From an uncultured Prevotellaceae bacterium (lineage in GTDB: Bacteria > Bacteroidota > Bacteroidia > Bacteroidales > Bacteroidaceae): a stretch of 37,961 nucleotides of DNA. Below the pieces are notes generated by a model. That model saw only the letters and a program-made list of their open reading frames with translations, was not told the DNA's origin and did not search any database. The translations under genes and the position numbers were made by a program. Positions 31,134-37,961 of this stretch are shown here, piece by piece. Location: positions 1-37,961 of the forward strand of contig CAMHUI010000022.1 of NCBI GenBank assembly GCA_946188345.1, given 5' to 3'. Every line of letters begins with the position of its first letter. The stretch's first letter is position 1.

Positions 31134-34100
31134 ATGAAAAGATATATAGTAATGATAATGATGCTGCTGGGCACCACAATAGGTGCGCTGGCACAAAATA
31201 CAATTGAGGTTACCGGTACGGTAGTCGACAATATCAATGAGCCCCTTCCTGGTGTTAGTGTATCGGTGAAAGGTGTTGTCGGACTGGGTGCCATCACCGA
31301 TATCGACGGTAACTATAAGATTAAGGTCGAGGAATATAAGACCCTTGTATTCTCTTACGTAGGCTTCCAGGCACAGGAGATGCTCATTAAGCCGGGTATG
31401 AACCGTGTCGACATCAAGCTCGAAGAAGAAGTCACCAATGCCGTCGACGAAGTCGTCGTCACCGGTATGGGTATTCAGAAGAAGTTGACTGTGACAGGTG
31501 CCGTGACCAATGTCAACATGACCGACCTGAAGCACTATTCCACCTCTAACCTGACCAATACCCTCGCCGGTAACGTCCCGGGTATCATGGCTTTCCAGTC
31601 GTCAGGTCAGCCGGGTAAGAATACCTCAGAGTTCTGGATTCGTGGTATCTCCACCTTCGGTGCAGGTTCATCTGCATACATTCTGGTTGATGGCTTCGAG
31701 CGTGAAAACATCGACGACCTGAACATCGAAGATATCGAGCAGTTCACCGTCCTGAAGGACGCCTCTGCCACCGCTATCTACGGTTCTAAAGGTGCTAACG
31801 GCGTTATTCTGATTACCACCAAGCACGGTGCTGCCGGTAAGGTGAACATCAATGCCAAGGTTGAAACCTCTTACAACACACGTACCATTACACCGGAGTT
31901 TGTTGACGGTTACACCTATGCCAACCTCATCAACGAAGCCCGTATCACTCGTAACTATGGTGTCCTCTATCGTCAGGAAGAGCTCGAGCTCATCCGCATG
32001 GGACTGGACCCCGACCTCTATCCTAACGTTGACTGGCAAGACCTCCTGCTGAAAGACGGAGCCTGGAGTAAGCGCGCCAACCTGAACCTCAGCGGTGGTG
32101 GCGAAACAGCCCGCTACTTCGTGTCAGCCTCCTACAACGAGGATGAAGGTATGTATAAGACCGACGGAACCCTGAAGGACAAGTATAGCACCAATGCCAA
32201 CTACAAGCGTTGGAACTATCGTATGAACGTCGATGTCGACGTTACTCCTACCACCGTCCTGAAGCTTGGTGTGTCAGGCGACCTGACCACCCGTAACTCT
32301 CCAGGTCTGGGTGACGACAAGGTGTGGGGACAGCTCTTCGGTTATAACTCCCTGTTCTCGCCGATTCTCTACTCCAACGGTTATGTGCCCTCTATCGGTG
32401 CTATCGTCTCCGGAACGCAGAACATCAATGGTGTCGTAATTGAGGAAAGATCAGTTAACCTGAACTACGTCAACCCGTGGGCTTCTTCCACACAGACCGG
32501 TTACAACACCGAGTGGAACAACAACCTGCAGTCGAACGTTACCTTGGAGCAAGACCTGAGCTTCATCACGAAGGGTCTGCGTTTCACTGGCCGCTTCGGT
32601 TATGATACCTACAACTCCAATGCAATCCATCACGTCCGCATGCCGGCTCTTTATGAAGTCGACCAGCGTGACCCAGAGACGGGAGAATTGAAGTTCAACA
32701 AGGTGATGAACGAGAAGACCATGACGCAGAGCTCCAGCAACAGCGGTGAGCGCCGTGAGTTCCTCGACCTGCTGCTCCACTGGGACCGTCAGTTCTTCCA
32801 GGCTCACCAGTTCGGTGTGAATGTGAAGTTCACTCAGGACCAGAAGATTTCCACTCAGAACCTCGGCTCCGATATCAAGAACTCTGTCTCCCGCAAGAAC
32901 CAGGGTCTGGCAGCTCAGGCTACCTATAACTATAAGAGCCGCTACTTCTTCGACTACAACTTCGGTTACAATGGCTCGGAGAACTTCTCCGACGGCCACC
33001 GTTGGGGTTTCTTCCCCGCTTGGTCAGTAGCCTGGAACATCGGTGAAGAGCCCTTCGTTCAGAAGATGGCTCCCTGGCTCGACATGTTCAAGGTGCGTTT
33101 CTCACATGGTAAGGTCGGTAACGACAACACCGGTGACCGCTTCCCGTACCTGTATCTTATCAATAATTCCGGAGTCACCGGTACTCAGTATAACTGGGGT
33201 GAGGGTGGCAGTACCAACGCTTATTCGGGTATCCGCTATCGTCAGCTGGCTTCCAACGGCGTGACATGGGAAGTAGCCCGCAAGGACGACCTTGGTATCG
33301 ACCTTGTGCTCTTCAAGAATAAGTTCTCGCTGACCGTCGACTACTTCTCAGAGAGCCGTTCGGGCATCTATATGGCCCGTCAGTATCTGCCCCTTATGAC
33401 CGGTTTGGAGTTCTGGTATGACAATGGCTGGAACTATGTGAAGGCCAATGTGGGTAAGACCGAGACTAAGGGTTTCGACGGAAACTTCAAGTTTGAAGAC
33501 CGCTTTGGCGACGTCAATGTCACCGTACGTGGTAACATGACTTACTCAAAGGGTAAGATTATCGACTATGATGAAGAGAACAGCGTCTATCCTTATCAGA
33601 TGAACCGTGGCTACCGCATCAATCAGGAGCGCGGCCTTATCGCCCTCGGATTGTTCAAGGACTACGATGATATCCGCAACAGTCCCACACAGACCTTCGG
33701 TACCGTTCAGCCTGGTGACATCAAGTATAAGGATATCAATGGTGACGGTGTCGTTGACAGCGGTGACCGTGTTGCCATCGGTGCTACCAGCCGTCCTAAC
33801 CTGATTTACGGTCTTGGTTTCTCTATTGCTTGGAAGGGATTTGACTTCAACCTCCACTTCCAGGGAGCCGGTAAGTCCACCTTCCCGATTTCTGGTAAGT
33901 GCGTCTATGCTTTCTCTGAAAACCAGTGGGGTAACATCTTCAAGGGCATGTTGGAAGACCGTTGGGTTGACTATGATACCGCTATGCATCTGCAGGAGCT
34001 TGGTCTGAATGTTCAGCCGAATGAGAATCCCAATGCCTCTTATCCCCGTCTGAGCTATGGTGGCAACTCGAACAACTACCAGAATTCTACGTTCTGGCTG

Positions 34101-34328
34101 CGCGACGGTAGCTACCTCCGACTGAAGAACCTTGACTTTGGTTACACACTTCCGAAGTCCATCGTCAACAAGTTCCACTTCAACAATGTGCGTATCTTCG
34201 TGACAGGTACCAACCTGTTCTTCGTTTCGAAGAAGTTCAGCACATGGGATCCTGAGTCACTTCAGGCCAGTGGTGAGGCCTATCCTATTACGAAGGCCGT
34301 TACTGCTGGTATCCAAGTTAATCTCTAA
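31134..34328 (+). CDS. SusC/RagA-family TonB-dependent outer-membrane transporter
   Basis: A 1064-residue outer-membrane protein with a signal peptide (MKRYIVMIMMLLGTTIGALA). A carboxypeptidase-regulatory-like domain follows (IEVTGTVVDNINEPLPGVSV, about 23-105), then a TonB box-like DEVVVTGMG. The plug domain has the SusC signatures GNVPGIMAFQSSGQPGKNTS and LKDASATAIYGSKGANGVIL. About 800 residues of beta-barrel end in a terminal strand (GIQVNL). With SusD it imports oligosaccharides or glycopeptides powered by TonB-ExbBD. It follows the IPT lipoprotein by 22 bases and precedes SusD by 21. The substrate cannot be read from the sequence. Confidence 0.97.
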   Translation: MKRYIVMIMMLLGTTIGALAQNTIEVTGTVVDNINEPLPGVSVSVKGVVGLGAITDIDGNYKIKVEEYKTLVFSYVGFQAQEMLIKPGMNRVDIKLEEEVTNAVDEVVVTGMGIQKKLTVTGAVTNVNMTDLKHYSTSNLTNTLAGNVPGIMAFQSSGQPGKNTSEFWIRGISTFGAGSSAYILVDGFERENIDDLNIEDIEQFTVLKDASATAIYGSKGANGVILITTKHGAAGKVNINAKVETSYNTRTITPEFVDGYTYANLINEARITRNYGVLYRQEELELIRMGLDPDLYPNVDWQDLLLKDGAWSKRANLNLSGGGETARYFVSASYNEDEGMYKTDGTLKDKYSTNANYKRWNYRMNVDVDVTPTTVLKLGVSGDLTTRNSPGLGDDKVWGQLFGYNSLFSPILYSNGYVPSIGAIVSGTQNINGVVIEERSVNLNYVNPWASSTQTGYNTEWNNNLQSNVTLEQDLSFITKGLRFTGRFGYDTYNSNAIHHVRMPALYEVDQRDPETGELKFNKVMNEKTMTQSSSNSGERREFLDLLLHWDRQFFQAHQFGVNVKFTQDQKISTQNLGSDIKNSVSRKNQGLAAQATYNYKSRYFFDYNFGYNGSENFSDGHRWGFFPAWSVAWNIGEEPFVQKMAPWLDMFKVRFSHGKVGNDNTGDRFPYLYLINNSGVTGTQYNWGEGGSTNAYSGIRYRQLASNGVTWEVARKDDLGIDLVLFKNKFSLTVDYFSESRSGIYMARQYLPLMTGLEFWYDNGWNYVKANVGKTETKGFDGNFKFEDRFGDVNVTVRGNMTYSKGKIIDYDEENSVYPYQMNRGYRINQERGLIALGLFKDYDDIRNSPTQTFGTVQPGDIKYKDINGDGVVDSGDRVAIGATSRPNLIYGLGFSIAWKGFDFNLHFQGAGKSTFPISGKCVYAFSENQWGNIFKGMLEDRWVDYDTAMHLQELGLNVQPNENPNASYPRLSYGGNSNNYQNSTFWLRDGSYLRLKNLDFGYTLPKSIVNKFHFNNVRIFVTGTNLFFVSKKFSTWDPESLQASGEAYPITKAVTAGIQVNL

Positions 34329-34349
34329 TTATCAAGCATGACAATCATT

Positions 34350-36569
34350 ATGAAAAAGAAAATTAATATATTCCTGATGTCGGTTCTGGGTCTTGGCGCG
34401 CTCACTACTTCGTGCGTAGACCTTGATTCTGACAAGTATTTCGAGGACCGCGAAACCTTGGAGACGGTCTTCAGAGATAGAGAAAAGACGGAGCAGTGGC
34501 TTGCACGAGCCTATTCTTTCTTGCGGAATAGCAATGCTGAGGTGGGATCAAAAGGTGACACCAACATCCCTGCCAACTGGAATCCGTTCTGTTTTGCCGA
34601 TGATATGTACTATGGAGACCGTGACCGCAACCAGGCCTATGGTGCTAATGGTAAGGATGCCGTTTGGGCAAACTACAATGCTTTCCGTGAGGCTCTCTAC
34701 GATGAGTCTGTAGGTCAGGGTACCTGGGAGTATTGCTATAAGGGCATTCAGCAGGCTTCTATCTTCATTCAGAACATCGACCAGAACGACGAGCTTCGTC
34801 GTATTGAAGGCGAAAAGAGTATTTCCGACTACAAAGGTCAGGCTCGTTTCGTCCGTGCCTACTACTATTGGCTCCTGCTGCGCAAGTATGGTCCTGTGCC
34901 CATCATGCCGGTAGAAGGAACAGACTATTCGAAGAGCTATGACGAACTGGCTATTCCCCGTAGCAGCTACGAGGAAGTTGCACAGTTCATCGGCGATGAA
35001 ATGGTCCAGGCCGCCAAGGAGATTTACGAATACCTTGGTACTGGCAAGCGCGATGAGAACAATTCAGCCCGTCCTACTGTCGGTGCCTGTCTGGCTACGC
35101 GCGCCATTGTCTTCATGTATGCCGCTTCTCCGCTAGCCAACGGTCAGCTGGCCAACGGTAAACATTCAGAAGTCAAGGCTGCCAATGGAAATAAGATTGT
35201 TACCGACGATATCGCCAAGGCTATGAAGAACTTCGACGGCAAGCAGCTGCTCTCCTTGACTTATGATGAGAGCAAGTGGGCCCGCGCAGCTGCAGCCTGC
35301 AAGGATGTGATGGACCTCGGTATGTATGAACTCTATCATGAGACGGCACACAATGCTACTGAGACCCAGCATGGAACGGTTCCCGTCTATCAGGATGGCG
35401 ACTTCAGCGAGCATCCCTGGCCCGATGGCTATGCCGACATCGACCCGCGTGCTTCCTATGCCAACTGCTTCAATGGCACCGTTACGCCTTCTACGAACCC
35501 CGAGTTCATCTTCGGCCGCGTGAACAACTGCACCGATATCCACCAGTATGGTGTTGAGGCGCTCGTGCTCCATGCTATGTCGAACAGCATGAACGGCTGG
35601 AACACCCACGGACTGACCCAGAAGATGGTAGACAACTACTATATGAAGGATGGTAGCGATGTTCCCGGCATGTTCAGTGAGTGGAATAATGGCGAAGTTC
35701 CCGGTTACGAAAACAGGGGTAACCACCAAGACCGTGTCACTGGTTGGACCGTCCGTAGTGAAATCAGAGGAAGTCTCTATCCTGAGATTCAGGTTGGTAA
35801 TTCCAAGAATCTTGGTGAGAACATATCCAAGCAGTATGTAGGCCGTGAGCCACGTTTCTATGCTTCCGTTGGTTACAATGGCTGCATTTGGGAAATGTGG
35901 AGCCGTCCTACCGGAGAGCGCAATAAGCAGCAGTTCTACTATCGTCTTTCTGCCAACGGCTATCAGCCTGGTAGCTTCCAGTGGTTGCGTACCGGTATCG
36001 GTGTGAAGAAGTTCTATCATCCTGATGACTATACGACCGCTGCCAACTATAATAACATCCGTTCGAAACCCGAGATGGCCATCCGCTATGCCGACATCCT
36101 GCTCTACTATGCAGAGGCTCTGAACGAGTTGACGTCTTCTTATACGATTGACTCTTGGAACGGCAGCACCAAGTACACCATCTCTCGCAACATCGACGAG
36201 ATGAAGAAGGGTATCCGTCCAGTCCGTTGCCGTGCCGGTGTGCCCGACTACACAGACGATGTCTATGCCAATGCCGAAGCCTTCCGTGAGAAGGTAAAGC
36301 GTGAGCGTATGATTGAGCTGATGGGTGAAGGCAAGCGTTACTTCGACCTCCGTCGCTGGATGGATGCTCCTATCGAGGAGGCTTGTCCCGTCTACGGTCT
36401 GGATGTGCTTCAGACAGAGGCCAACCGCGATGCCTTCATGAAGCCCGTCAAGGCCTTCGCCATCTCGGCTGTCTTCGCTGACAAGATGTACTTTTGGCCC
36501 ATCTCTCACACCGAGTTGAAACGTAACAAGAACCTGACTCAGAACCCAGGTTGGACTTACAATGATTAA
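34350..36569 (+). CDS. SusD/RagB-family nutrient-binding lipoprotein
   Basis: A 739-residue lipoprotein with lipobox TTSC (Cys22). The N-terminal helices are typical of SusD (YFEDRETLETVFRDREKTEQWLARAY), then KGQARFVRAYYYWLLLRKYGPVPIMP, the usual SusD core, and near the end ERMIELMGEGKRYFDLRRWMD. It caps the SusC channel and binds the substrate at the surface. It is longer than many SusD proteins because of insertions between about residues 320 and 560. The ATG at 34350 (MKKKIN) is preferred; an in-frame ATG at 34338 would add four residues. The stop lies 22 bases before the next gene. Confidence 0.96.
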   Translation: MKKKINIFLMSVLGLGALTTSCVDLDSDKYFEDRETLETVFRDREKTEQWLARAYSFLRNSNAEVGSKGDTNIPANWNPFCFADDMYYGDRDRNQAYGANGKDAVWANYNAFREALYDESVGQGTWEYCYKGIQQASIFIQNIDQNDELRRIEGEKSISDYKGQARFVRAYYYWLLLRKYGPVPIMPVEGTDYSKSYDELAIPRSSYEEVAQFIGDEMVQAAKEIYEYLGTGKRDENNSARPTVGACLATRAIVFMYAASPLANGQLANGKHSEVKAANGNKIVTDDIAKAMKNFDGKQLLSLTYDESKWARAAAACKDVMDLGMYELYHETAHNATETQHGTVPVYQDGDFSEHPWPDGYADIDPRASYANCFNGTVTPSTNPEFIFGRVNNCTDIHQYGVEALVLHAMSNSMNGWNTHGLTQKMVDNYYMKDGSDVPGMFSEWNNGEVPGYENRGNHQDRVTGWTVRSEIRGSLYPEIQVGNSKNLGENISKQYVGREPRFYASVGYNGCIWEMWSRPTGERNKQQFYYRLSANGYQPGSFQWLRTGIGVKKFYHPDDYTTAANYNNIRSKPEMAIRYADILLYYAEALNELTSSYTIDSWNGSTKYTISRNIDEMKKGIRPVRCRAGVPDYTDDVYANAEAFREKVKRERMIELMGEGKRYFDLRRWMDAPIEEACPVYGLDVLQTEANRDAFMKPVKAFAISAVFADKMYFWPISHTELKRNKNLTQNPGWTYND

Positions 36570-36591
36570 TCACAGTAAAAAGTTAAGAGCT

Positions 36592-37638
36592 ATGAAACAT
36601 ATTTCGATTATGATGGCTTCGTTGGCCGGCCTTCTGTTGCTGACCACAGCCTGCAATGACGAATGGAAAGACGAGCAGTATAGCCACTACCTTAGCTTCA
36701 AGGCTCCCCTGAACGATGGTGGTGTCTCGGCTATCTATGTGCCCTACACTCGTCATACGACCAACGCCGCCGGTGAGCAGGTGCCTATGTATGGTGCTGA
36801 AGGTAAGTCCACCTACCAGCTGCCTATCATTGTCAGCGGAAGCACGGACAATCCCTCAGATATCACCGTCAACATCAGCCGTTCCGATACCTTGGCAATC
36901 CTGAACTATGCCCAGTATCAGAACCGCACCGACCTGTACTATCATGAACTGCCTGAGCAGTATGTGTCCTTCAATCCTACCCACACCATCAAGAAGGGAG
37001 AGAATGTCAGCCTCTATCAGCTTGACTTCAACTTCCAGGGCATCGACATGAGCGAGCGCTGGGTGCTGCCTCTCGAGATTAGCGAAGGCAATGGCTATAC
37101 AGCCCATCCCCGTAAGCACTATGCCAAGGCTCTGCTGCGTGTCTATCCCTTCAACGATTATTCGGGTTCCTATTCAGCCACCACTCAGAAGATGGCCGAC
37201 ATCAATGACCCCAATAACGCAACGGGTGGTGAGAACTCACGTGCCTATGTAGTAGATGAGAACACGGTGTTCTTCTATGCCGGCAACGACATCGACGAGA
37301 AGCGTACCGACCGCCATCTCTACAAGATCTATGCAAAGTTCACTCCCAGCGTGGAGAATCCTATGCAGGGAACAGTTGATTTCTATGAGCCTACAGGCAA
37401 TGCAGACTTCGGCTTTACAAACAATGCACAGGCAGTGTATGCTGTCACCGAGCGTATGGATGAGGTGCTGCCTTATCTGATGTATCGCGACATCATCATC
37501 AGCGGTATCGACTATCAGTTCAACGACTACACGCTCGTTCCCGGTGAGCCCCGTCAGTATATCGTACAGGGTTCCATGACCATGGAGCGTAAGATCAATA
37601 CCCAGATGTCTGACGAAGATATGGCTATCGAGTGGTAA
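36592..37638 (+). CDS. DUF1735/DUF4973-like surface lipoprotein of the SusC/D locus
   Basis: A 348-residue lipoprotein with lipobox TTAC (Cys21), then NDEWKDEQYSHYLSFKAPLN. It has a beta-sandwich domain that I associate with DUF1735 (LPIIVSGSTDNPSDITVNIS, ERWVLPLEIS, KALLRVYPFNDYSGSYSA). A C-terminal lipocalin-like beta part resembles DUF4973. Such proteins follow SusD in many polysaccharide loci and are surface glycan-binding proteins. ATG 36592 is preferred over the in-frame ATG at 36562, which overlaps susD and gives an awkward n-region. A strong terminator follows, so the transcription unit ends here. Confidence 0.87.
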   Translation: MKHISIMMASLAGLLLLTTACNDEWKDEQYSHYLSFKAPLNDGGVSAIYVPYTRHTTNAAGEQVPMYGAEGKSTYQLPIIVSGSTDNPSDITVNISRSDTLAILNYAQYQNRTDLYYHELPEQYVSFNPTHTIKKGENVSLYQLDFNFQGIDMSERWVLPLEISEGNGYTAHPRKHYAKALLRVYPFNDYSGSYSATTQKMADINDPNNATGGENSRAYVVDENTVFFYAGNDIDEKRTDRHLYKIYAKFTPSVENPMQGTVDFYEPTGNADFGFTNNAQAVYAVTERMDEVLPYLMYRDIIISGIDYQFNDYTLVPGEPRQYIVQGSMTMERKINTQMSDEDMAIEW

Positions 37639-37684
37639 ACATCGTTTCTTCCTTGTCTCCTCTCTGAGGGGAGGCAGGAGAAAG

Positions 37685-37740
37685 ACAATAAGAAGGGCGG
37701 CACTGACTACGGTCGGTGCCGCTCTTCTTGTTGTTTCTTT
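37685..37740 (+). terminator. Intrinsic terminator of the SusC/D locus
   Basis: A 23-bp imperfect stem (37685-37707 with 37712-37734), core GCGGCACTGAC/GTCGGTGCCGC and a TACG tetraloop, is followed by TTCTTT. It lies 46 bases after the last stop codon. Confidence 0.85.
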
Positions 37741-37803
37741 GCACATTCCGAGCTACCAGATTTATTCAATAACTCCGCTATCCCTTCGGCCGTCGACCTT
37801 CGG

Positions 37804-37935
37804 TTCAGGCCGTTTTTACCGGACAGCAATAATTTTATATTGCTGTCCGGTAAAAAATTCTTTTATCTTTGATATTCCCTGTATATATTGCATTTTTAAA
37901 AGAATAAATATGATTAGGGGTTGAAAACGGCCTGA
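37804..37935 (+). mobile_element. MITE-like inverted-repeat element (contains repeat copy B)
   Basis: The element is bounded by perfect 13-bp inverted repeats, TTCAGGCCGTTTT (37804-37816) and AAAACGGCCTGAA (37923-37935). Inside the left end is a 19-bp perfect hairpin (37813-37831 with 37838-37856, core TACCGGACAGCAATA). From the hairpin's right arm onwards it matches copy A at 26236-26325. It contains a promoter-like TTG-N20-TATCTTTG and encodes no transposase. Target-site duplication is not clear. Confidence 0.6.
37840..37870 (+). promoter_or_regulatory. Promoter-like site inside the repeat element
   Basis: TTG (37840-37842), 20 bases, then TATCTTTG (37863-37870) fits the Bacteroidota consensus. 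It would transcribe rightwards out of the element, off the window end. Copy A has lost the -7 box. Confidence 0.5.
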
Positions 37936-37961
37936 AGGGCCAATGAGACCTCAGCCCAGGG

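Larger units (their letters stand above)
37639..37961. other. Intergenic end of the window
   Basis: The last 323 bases hold a REP-like hairpin (37661-37680), the terminator of the SusC/D locus, and an inverted-repeat element (37804-37935) that includes copy B of the dispersed repeat. No gene begins before the window ends. Confidence 0.7.

Overview
The window is a chromosomal segment of a Bacteroidota member, most likely a Prevotella-type Bacteroidales. Evidence: -7 promoter boxes of the form TAnnTTTG with TTTG about 19-20 bases upstream, few Shine-Dalgarno sites, SusC/SusD outer-membrane pairs, a GldH lipoprotein, many lipoproteins, and a purH-mreBCD-mrdA-rodA gene order I associate with this group. 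Base composition is moderate to GC-rich, with AT-rich intergenic DNA. All names are from reading the sequence; no database search was run.

Layout. Positions 1-54: 5' part of tRNA-Leu(UAG) on the minus strand. Positions 122-5852: a minus-strand run of five genes (exported protein, topoisomerase IV subunit A, beta-barrel-like exported protein, S41 peptidase lipoprotein, small membrane protein). Positions 5853-6621: divergent intergenic DNA with a 22-bp-period repeat array. Positions 6622-11007: a membrane protein of unknown function, glycyl-tRNA synthetase, an FKBP-type lipoprotein and a MATE exporter. Positions 11129-12990: two overlapping genes for exported surface proteins, closed by a strong terminator. 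Positions 13234-19816: a stand-alone IMP cyclohydrolase domain of PurH, then the cell-elongation cluster mreB, mreC, mreD, mrdA, rodA, sharing a bidirectional terminator with the convergent GH125 alpha-mannosidase gene (19913-21370). Positions 21371-22160: intergenic DNA with three tandem promoter-bearing repeats and a second 22-bp-period array. Positions 22161-22772: a small lipoprotein. Positions 23094-26043: DNA polymerase III delta' subunit, a RicT/PSP1-family protein and GldH. Positions 26684-37638: a polysaccharide-utilisation-type locus (DUF4965-type glutaminase/glycosidase-like protein, IPT/TIG lipoprotein, SusC, SusD, DUF1735/DUF4973-like lipoprotein), flanked by two direct copies of a dispersed repeat.

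How the genes work together. The mre-mrdA-rodA cluster builds the elongation machinery: MreB filaments, MreC/MreD scaffold, RodA glycosyltransferase and PBP2 transpeptidase. The 26.7-37.6 kb locus should bind and import a glycan or glycoconjugate, with the lipoproteins at the surface and SusC/D forming the gated transporter. No regulator (ECF sigma, hybrid two-component system) is visible beside it. GH125 suggests that alpha-1,6-mannosides are among the substrates used by the organism. GldH and the C-terminal sorting-like tail of the 11129 product suggest a type IX secretion system.

Most interesting signals: two unrelated intergenic arrays sharing a 22-bp period; a textbook beta-clamp-binding motif at the extreme C-terminus of topoisomerase IV subunit A; a PurH ending at its domain boundary; a delta' subunit lacking the zinc-module cysteines; triplicated promoters before GH125; and an inverted-repeat element (37804-37935) with an internal promoter, a second partial copy of which lies on the other side of the SusC/D locus.
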